A stretch of DNA of 64,000 nt from Aquatica leii (taxonomy: Eukaryota; Arthropoda; Insecta; Coleoptera; Lampyridae): the NCBI GenBank assembly GCA_035610365.1, contig CM069433.1, positions 58,456,487 to 58,520,486 of the forward strand, in the 5' to 3' direction. Numbering within the stretch: position 1 is the first letter of the stretch; every line of letters starts with the position of its first letter. The translations under genes were made by a program, and so were the position numbers. The notes beneath the pieces were generated by a model, which saw only the letters and a program-made list of their open reading frames with translations, ran no database searches and had not been told where the DNA came from. Positions 56,886-64,000 of this stretch are shown here, one piece after another.

Positions 56886-57470
56886 GTTAAATTACTTTTC
56901 GAAACACCCACACCATCAAAAGATGAAAACGATCAAGGCTATGAAAAATAAAATATTAGGTTTAAGCAGTCCACAGTTCGTTACGAAAAACCTTAACTGC
57001 TTAAAGAACATATTAAGGAAAAATAATACTACCTTAATAACATAATAAACAGAATACTCATACACACTAACACAACTAATAATAATAATGCTCCACCACC
57101 AATAAACCCATCCATTACTAACCCTAACACTAACGTTATTTACACAAAAATAATAAATGTTCCAAACTTAATAAAAAGAATAATTCCGATTATAAAAACC
57201 AATTATATTAAAATAACAACTTATAACACTAATACTATCTATAACATGCTGTACAGTAGAACTAAAGATAAAACTAATATAACTGAAAAACATGATGTAG
57301 TGTACAAGCTAGATTGTATGGGATGCCAAGCGTGTTACATAGGACAAACGAAACAGAAAATAAAAAATCGGATCAATAATCACATGTATGATTGTAATAA
57401 TAAAAAGGGTAAAACTGCGTTAGCGTTACATCATATCAATACGGGACAATTGTTTGTCATTTTTAGTTAA
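56886..57470 (+). pseudogene. Penelope-like element 3' part with GIY-YIG
   Basis: LNYFSKHPHHQKMKTIKAMKNKILGLSSPQF...NLNCLKNILRKNN (56886-57039) is the post-RT linker of a Penelope-like element. After a stop and frame change, KHDVVYKLDCMGCQACYIGQTKQKIKNRINNHMYD (about 57288-57392) gives the VYK..C..C...YIGQT...K.R...H signature of the GIY-YIG domain with both Cys present. ALALHHINTGQLF matches the H....TGH block with the last His replaced by Gln. The downstream end is lost at 57468. Confidence 0.82.
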
Positions 57471-57683
57471 TTGTTCATATACACTATTTTAATTATTTGA
57501 CTTTTTTTTAGTAATATTTTAACAATTTATTCATGCTAATTTATATTGTGTAATTAGTTGTCATGTTGTTTGGAGTTAAGGACGATTCCACTCTAACCTT
57601 TTTGTGTAAGTTTCTTGTTTTGTACCTAAAACGTATTATTTATTATGTAATAAGAAATGTGTAGCTTACGTACAATATATTTC

Positions 57684-57730
57684 AGTGGCCTAAAGAAGTG
57701 CACGCATAATTGCACGAAACGTCGCCATAT
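57684..57730 (+). repeat. Degenerate hammerhead-like PLE terminal box
   Basis: CCTAAAGA, stem GTGCA...TGCAC, then GAAACGTCG. The GAAAC and stem II equivalents are intact, but CTGATGA has become CTAAAGA. It lies 215 bp after the GIY-YIG fragment, as in the element ending near 41235. Confidence 0.5.
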
Positions 57731-57785
57731 AAAAAATTTGGTTAATGCCTCTCCTAGTGAAGACTATTCTTAACCGATTCATTTA

Positions 57786-58482
57786 TTTATAAATCAGGTT
57801 TATTAAATTATTTCGTTTAGCATTTTAAAATTTGAACACAAATTATCGGTTTAGTAGAACATATGTGTTTCGGTCGAGTTACTTTTAGTGACCACCGCGG
57901 CTTTCTTGCTGTTAAGAGCAGCTTTGTCGGTGTCGTAATATTACACACGCCATAATTTTCGCATTGAAATGATTTGTGAACAAAATCTACTATAAAAAAA
58001 TCGGCGGAATGGTACAATTACCTTCAATAGTTTAAAAGATAGAAGTGTGCAAAGTTGCATGAGAATGTCTTACATTACATTAAAATGCTGAAAATCTTAA
58101 ATTATTAGATATAATTATTTACTCCTGCAGACTTTTTTGTAGTAAATTTTGTGCTCAATAAATTGTTAATGTGCATTTTTCATCTATATCTTACCGTTTT
58201 TGCAGCGTACAAGGTGGAAGCTCGCGCGGATCTAATTCTGCAATTACTATAATTGTTTTTCATCACTGCTAAGTGAAATTAAGACGTTATATTTTTAAAA
58301 CATAAAACAAATCATAAGGAATATCTTGGCTAATAATAATAAACATTGCATTTGAAAAATACAAAAAATGAAGTGAAATTGGGCACCACCGCAAGTTCCA
58401 GATTTGTTTCATCTAAGCGTTTCACGTTTCGTTACACGAACCTTCAAATCAAGCATCCTATAAGTGTTTTCAACACTAAAAT
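57786..58482 (+). repeat. Dispersed repeat, copy 2 (unclassified)
   Basis: Collinear with 25603-26366. Small indels include an insertion CTTGGCTAATAATAATAAAC near 58325 absent from copy 1. Its right end abuts the LINE RT fragment at 58484, suggesting it inserted there or ends the same element. Confidence 0.85.
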
Positions 58483-58483
58483 A

Positions 58484-58790
58484 ATGAATCAATACATCAA
58501 GGAAGGTTCGTTTCCAGAAAAGTGAAAAATCGCAAAAGTGATTCTACTCCCAAGGGCAAGAACAAACTGGATATCGACTAATCTGTCTACTAGACACTTT
58601 TTTAAAACTACTAGAGCAACTAATATTACTACGGCTAAAAAATAATTTGCATAAAAAAAGAATTCTCTCAGATAACCAGTTTGACTTTAGAGGGAGCAAA
58701 TTAATCAAGGACGCAATCGCCATTGTGGTAAACACAGCGAAAGTTGATACAGTTAAACTTTTTCATGCAAAAAAGTTGGTAGGTCTTATA
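58484..58790 (+). pseudogene. R1-type LINE reverse transcriptase fragment
   Basis: The frame opens MNQYIKEGSFPEK, then stop, KIAKVILLPRAR. This is the EG.FP..WK.A.V..L.K block at the start of R1/Jockey RT. In another frame come a LLDT-like block and then, in the frame at 58647-58859, RILSDNQFDFRGSKLIKDAIAIVV, the QFGFR..KST.DAI motif with substitutions. The catalytic YADD is not present; the copy is truncated. Confidence 0.78.
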
Positions 58791-61700
58791 GCCGGAGTTT
58801 TTAGCTTACAAGTAGGTAGTAAAAATTTCATTAGTTGCACATACTTGACATTCATGTGAAACTTTCTAATAATCACCAGGTTAAATTGATGTTTTTAAGG
58901 TTAAACAAACGCTATTATACTTTTCAATTACTAGAAGTGAACTTTTTATACTAAAGATTTATTCAGTTTATTAATATACAATCACAAAAAAAATTAAGAA
59001 AGAATAAAACTACAAGAAAACGAAAAGATACGATTTTTATTCTGTTGAATTCTCTAAATCTAAATGATTATTTAAATTAACGTTTTAAGTTTTATGAATT
59101 TGTTTTAGTTTAACACCTGTAACTAATAACATTATTAATATTTGAGATTTGTAAGACTCCGCTATATCAAGTAAGAAACAACACATTTTCTTGTTAGGTG
59201 TTTACAAAAAAAAATTATTAGTAGAATTGTAGGTTCATTATTTTTGTTTTATTACAATTTTCCATTGTAAATAAATTCTGTCTGTTAAATTTTTATAAGC
59301 CGAGCTTTTGTCACGCATGATAGTAGGCATTTTCAGAACCAGTTCAGTATATTTCAGGCTCTGAAGATGTCTACTACAACGTATGTACGATCAAAGATAG
59401 GTCTGCTAAAAAAAATAACGTAAAGGGATTTATTTCGAATAAAAAAATATAATTTATTAAGTAATTGTCGCCTATTGTCAGTTTTAACTAAAAATGTAAT
59501 TTAACTAAAAGTTATCTATGTTTTGTTAAATTAAGAGAAATTGTATTTCATTTCTATTTCATAAAGATTTATAATTATTTGTAGCATAAAATATTAGTTT
59601 ATAATTAAAGATTGTATAAAAAAAGAGGAGGTTCTAATTTAGTTTCATTAATTTTTTCTATTAGCGTATTATTTATTCTGTCGTATAGCTGTCTGGTTTT
59701 GAAAAGCAATTAAAACATTTTAACTGTAGCATAATTGTTTTTAATTTGAAACTATTTATTAGCATTTTGTCTCTAATAAAACTTTTAAATAAACAACTTA
59801 ATAACTAAGCCATAGTAAAACATCCTAACTAATCTAAAATAACTTCTTTTAGAAATAGTTAGTTTTATTGTTCAGACGTACTTAAGCTTTATATGCAACT
59901 AGTACATATTGAAACTCAACTATAAGCTGCAACTCGTTTAATAAAGTCCTAGTTTATGCACTAGTTACATAAACAGCTAATATGGTATGTTATTTGTAAA
60001 AGTTTTTTAATATTCTCAACAATAGACTTAGTTTTTTCCCAGTTCCGTTTATTACAAAAACTAAATTATTTTTTAGGTTGTTTTGTATTTTATAGTGACT
60101 TTAGTTTCAATTTTTTATTAAAAATTTAATAAAAATATAATTTACAATTTTCATATAAAAATGTAAATGCAATAAAATACTTTTTATTTATTCTCTAAAA
60201 TGTTGCAAAGTTAATTTTTAGTTTAAATAATTACATTTTTTACATATTAAGCAAAAAAAAGATAAAAGAATAATATTAATATTTATAAGTAAAGTAATGG
60301 AATTGCGTGAAAAGTTCTACCATGTCGTAAAATTATTAAACGTAATCTATTCGTTTTTATTTGGCAATAAATCAAGAAATTTATTAAATGTATATATCAT
60401 TAACACGTTTTCATTTGTTTCTAATTTTGTATTCTAAAAAAATGACTTACTACTGTATAACTTTTTTAATACTTTCCATTTTTAGTCGTTTTCTAAATTA
60501 CATTAACATAACAGTACTGTAGTACATTGTTCAGTTTTCGTTTTGATCATCATAAACCTTTGGTGCACCGCACTCTGTAAATGTAACAACAAAAGAGTTT
60601 AATTAATATCTGTTTAAATTATACGTCAAAAGTTGAGATTAGTATAGAAAACATAAAATTTATACCATTTTGTCAAATTGTTCTCGATCGTTTGTTGGAA
60701 TAAAGAAGAAACTTAATTTTCGATTTTAGTTTGATAAACAAAATTACCTTAATTAAAAATAGAAATAGAAAATGCAGTTTGAATACAAATTTCCGGAAAC
60801 AATATCTTGCATGTAAAAATGTAATAAATTTATTGCGCAAGCGTTCATTGTCTATTATGTCAGCGTACGACGCCAGTTCAGTCGACATGCGGCACGCAAA
60901 CCGTGACTTCAGCAATGAGTTACCAGCGGGCGCGTTTCATGTGCGAAGTTATTGCAACAGTTATATTTTTGCTAATATCATCAACTTCCAGTCTATTAGG
61001 TATTTTATATTTATTATATATACATATTAGTAATCTACAAATTAAAATAATCCTATAATAAGTTTATTTGTAATACTTTTTAATTTAAGAAAAAGGTTTT
61101 TTTCTACAAAGCTTTCCAATTAATACTTAATCCTGTGCTGAAACACTATAAAAATGTTTATTTTTTTGCTATATTTGGTTATATTTTTTACATATTGCAA
61201 TAAAATGTATTTTGACATATATTTTGCTAATTTATTGCATCTTTTTAACAAAACGATCCACCGTATACAATATACACTTATGATTTGTTTAATAACCAAA
61301 TTGGAAATTTTCTATAAAAAATAAGTATAAAGCAAAATATATTTTATACAATATATTTTTATAACAACAGACATTGTTAAAACATAATTTACATTTTATT
61401 GTCACTTATTTTTTATGGATTTCATATAAACATACGATTTTCTATACATAACACAATCAGACTTAAAAATATTTTGTATTTTGCCAAATTTTATAACAAA
61501 ATACTATAAAGATTAATATATCATGTGTTTTTGTTTACTATTTTTTACTGTTTTTATTTAATGTTATCGGCCGAGAAGTCAATAATCACAGAAAATTTGA
61601 CGCTTGGGTAAAGCTGTTGGCAAATTCCTAAGAGAACTGTAAATTTTATATTCTTCGAAAATAATGTCGACATTTGTGAGTTTGAAATCTATAAGAAAAA

Positions 61701-64000
61701 CCCTGTTCACTTGTTTTTTAAACTAATAAATAAATTGTTTTAACGCTAATACCATTTACGAAATGCAATAAAAAGATCACAGTTTATCAACTTAAAGTTA
61801 TAAACATTATAAATTATATTATAATTATTCACATCCGATATAAAATATACAAAAATATTATGACGTTAAAGTATCATTTCTAATAAAAATATTAATTAGT
61901 TAATCCGCACTTGTGCAACAAGACACAATATTGTAGTTTTTAATAAATTTTACATTACTGTTATTACTAATTTAATAGTAATTTATTTACGTCTTTAAAT
62001 TAACATAAAAAACGAATTTATTACATAATTATCTCAACTAAATTTTAAACTTATATGTATAAAAATTGTTTGCAAATTTTTCTTTTGTAATTTATATTAA
62101 AACAAATAATTTGAAAAAAGTATAATTTTGTATTTAAAAAAATTAACTGTAAATTATGTAGCCATTGGATACTAATGACAAATGAAAGCAATTATAAGCA
62201 TAATAAATGTGAATTTGAATTGGAAATTGTAACTAGTTTTGTATAGTAAACTACCTATAATTTATTTGTGAACTAACCAAATGCTAGTACATTAGAGGGT
62301 AAGCGATCAAAATTGATTGCTTAACTTTATAGATTGGAGCGCATTCCGATGTTAAATTTTAGAGAATTTAATGATCATAAATGTTTGAGGTGTTTAATGA
62401 CGCTTTAGTTTTATTACTTATAAAAGTATAACTGACTAGTTAAAGACATTAAAATTTAATACATGATAATGTTATATTTTACTAACGGTTTTTTAGTATA
62501 TTTATAGGTTAGTACTATTACATGTAATTACATGTTTGTAAAAGCGCCCAAATACATAGCTTTAGAAAAAAACATTTTTTATCAGATGTGCGTTTAGTGT
62601 AATTCACAATAAACATAAGAAAAAATAAAAATATTTATAATAAAAAAAACTGTTCCTAAGTTTTAGCTAACAGGTGTTGTTTATATATAACATATAGTTA
62701 AGAGCGTTCATTCAGAATTGTAGTTATACTTAACATATTAGATGGCAGCACATTTTGTCTTATGTTGTATAAATAATGTGAAAAAAATTAATATAAGCAG
62801 TCAACGCTTAATAAAAAACTTTGTATGTAATAATTATTTGTGATCACATTTATGTATAAAAAGCTAGATAAAACAAATAATTTTTTATAAAATATTGAAT
62901 TTAAAAAGAAAAGAACTTCTTTAGCAATACAAATTTTATATTAAAATATAATATCAAAATTTTTATTAATAATTGAAAAAGTCATTAAAAAATTTTGTTA
63001 TTTGCCATGTTTACTTTGAACAAATCAAGTATACAGTTCAGCTATTATTATGTAGATGGCGCTTCAACATTTACAAAAAAAAGACAGTTTTATGCTGTTG
63101 GTCTATTTTTTCTATAAGCTATAGGTATAGAGAAAATGTAAACTGACAACTGTTTTTGTAATGGTGTCATCTGTTACTTATAATTTACAATACTTACAAT
63201 ATTAGCAAACTTTGCATTATAACTCATAAGTGTTTAGAAACTTTAGTCATTCTAGATTTTTTTAAATATCATAATTAATTTTATGCATTGACAACTCTGC
63301 TTCTAGAGTCTATGAACTTTAGTCTAAATTTATAAATTTTTTTACTGTTTTTTGTTCTTTTAATTGCTCAAAATGCTTTAACTAATCATGTATTTTTTTA
63401 AATAATTTTTTTATGCTACTTCTTGTTGCTTGTTTCTATAGACTGTAGTGCTACTTAAATACTTTATTCTATCAAAGACCACTGAGATCAGACCGTCTAT
63501 TAAATGATCCGTTTTGAGTAAGATTTAAACGTTTTCTTGCATTAAACCGTGTTAATATAGACAGCTTTGTTGTTCATCTTATTTTCTATTATTTTGTAAG
63601 CTTTATAAACGTTTCTAATGCTGCAAAATTAAATTTATTTCTGAATTTAAAACATCGATGCTTTGATTTTTAATTCTATACATTTGATATAAATTTTTAC
63701 TGGTAACATTGATACTAAGACTATCCATCGCTAGGAATTTCCTTTACATGCAGCTCAACTTTTTCATTAACATGTATAATGAATGAGCATTTGGATTTGT
63801 TAGTAATGTTTTGTTATAGTTGAGCATATAATTAAATAAGTTGTAACATCAAAATAGTATCAATGTTACTGTTGCAATGCTTTCTCATATACGTGCTACT
63901 AATTTTCGAACATTCAAATTACGTGAAAATGCAGTATATTTATGGAATCATTTTAAAAAAACATCCATTTGCTGTTTATATCATATTTTAATTGCGTTTT
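58791..64000. other. AT-rich sequence without recognisable gene
   Basis: Only short ORFs without recognisable domains. A 99-codon plus-strand ORF at 60731-61030 and its minus-strand overlap match no family. An AGATGGCGCT word occurs at 63054. Confidence 0.45.

Overview
This window is strongly AT-rich eukaryotic DNA with almost no conventional genes. A nuclear type tRNA-Asn(GTT), spliced small introns and remnants of Ty3/Gypsy, R1-clade LINE, Penelope-like (PLE), piggyBac and PIF/Harbinger elements all point to an invertebrate animal. An arthropod, perhaps an AT-rich insect such as a hemipteran, is the best guess; the species cannot be fixed from sequence alone.

Layout. Positions 1-11238 are a huge inverted repeat: two arms of about 5.4 kb around a spacer of about 0.4 kb. 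The arms carry nested tandem repeats and a mirrored small ORF, and the left arm runs off the window. At 11.64-12.3 kb lie a tRNA-like relic, a 26-bp tandem repeat and a CRE-containing sequence. From 12310 to 21025 there is one complete Ty3/Gypsy LTR retrotransposon with TGTTACG/CGTAACA LTR ends, a 4-bp ACTT target duplication, gag, and a pol reached by a UUUAAAC -1 frameshift site. It has no env and six in-frame stops. From 21 to 34 kb the sequence is AT-rich and nearly featureless, with one copy of an unclassified 0.7-kb dispersed repeat and one possible secreted-protein first exon.

From 34 to 41.3 kb is the most interesting part. Two palindromic elements of about 230 bp each have a 12-bp target duplication and a hammerhead-like core. 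Beside them is a 1.67-kb array of 343-bp monomers (38471-40137) bounded by a perfect 14-bp target duplication. Each of its five complete ribozyme sites is a textbook minimal type I hammerhead. This is the architecture of an animal retrozyme, a non-autonomous circular-RNA retroelement thought to be moved by PLEs. PLE pieces lie on both sides: an RT remnant at 37.3-37.8 kb and a GIY-YIG endonuclease at 40.4-40.9 kb.

From 42.5 to 44.75 kb a decayed PIF/Harbinger element (transposase plus an oppositely oriented Myb/SANT-like ORF) is split by a 549-bp piggyBac derivative. A tRNA-Asn lies at 48.06 kb. At 49.2-50.8 kb a PLE is broken into two head-to-head halves. A 144-bp TA-flanked inverted-repeat element lies at 51.7 kb. 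From 53 to 59 kb there are R1-type LINE pieces (ORF1 zinc knuckles, endonuclease, RT), a two-exon FLYWCH zinc-finger gene on the minus strand, another PLE GIY-YIG fragment and the second copy of the 0.7-kb repeat. From 59 to 64 kb no gene is visible.

The unifying theme is target-primed retrotransposition. PLE fragments supply the presumed enzyme (RT plus GIY-YIG), and the hammerhead array and palindromic elements look like its non-autonomous passengers. Several insertions show the head-to-head inversion expected from twin priming.
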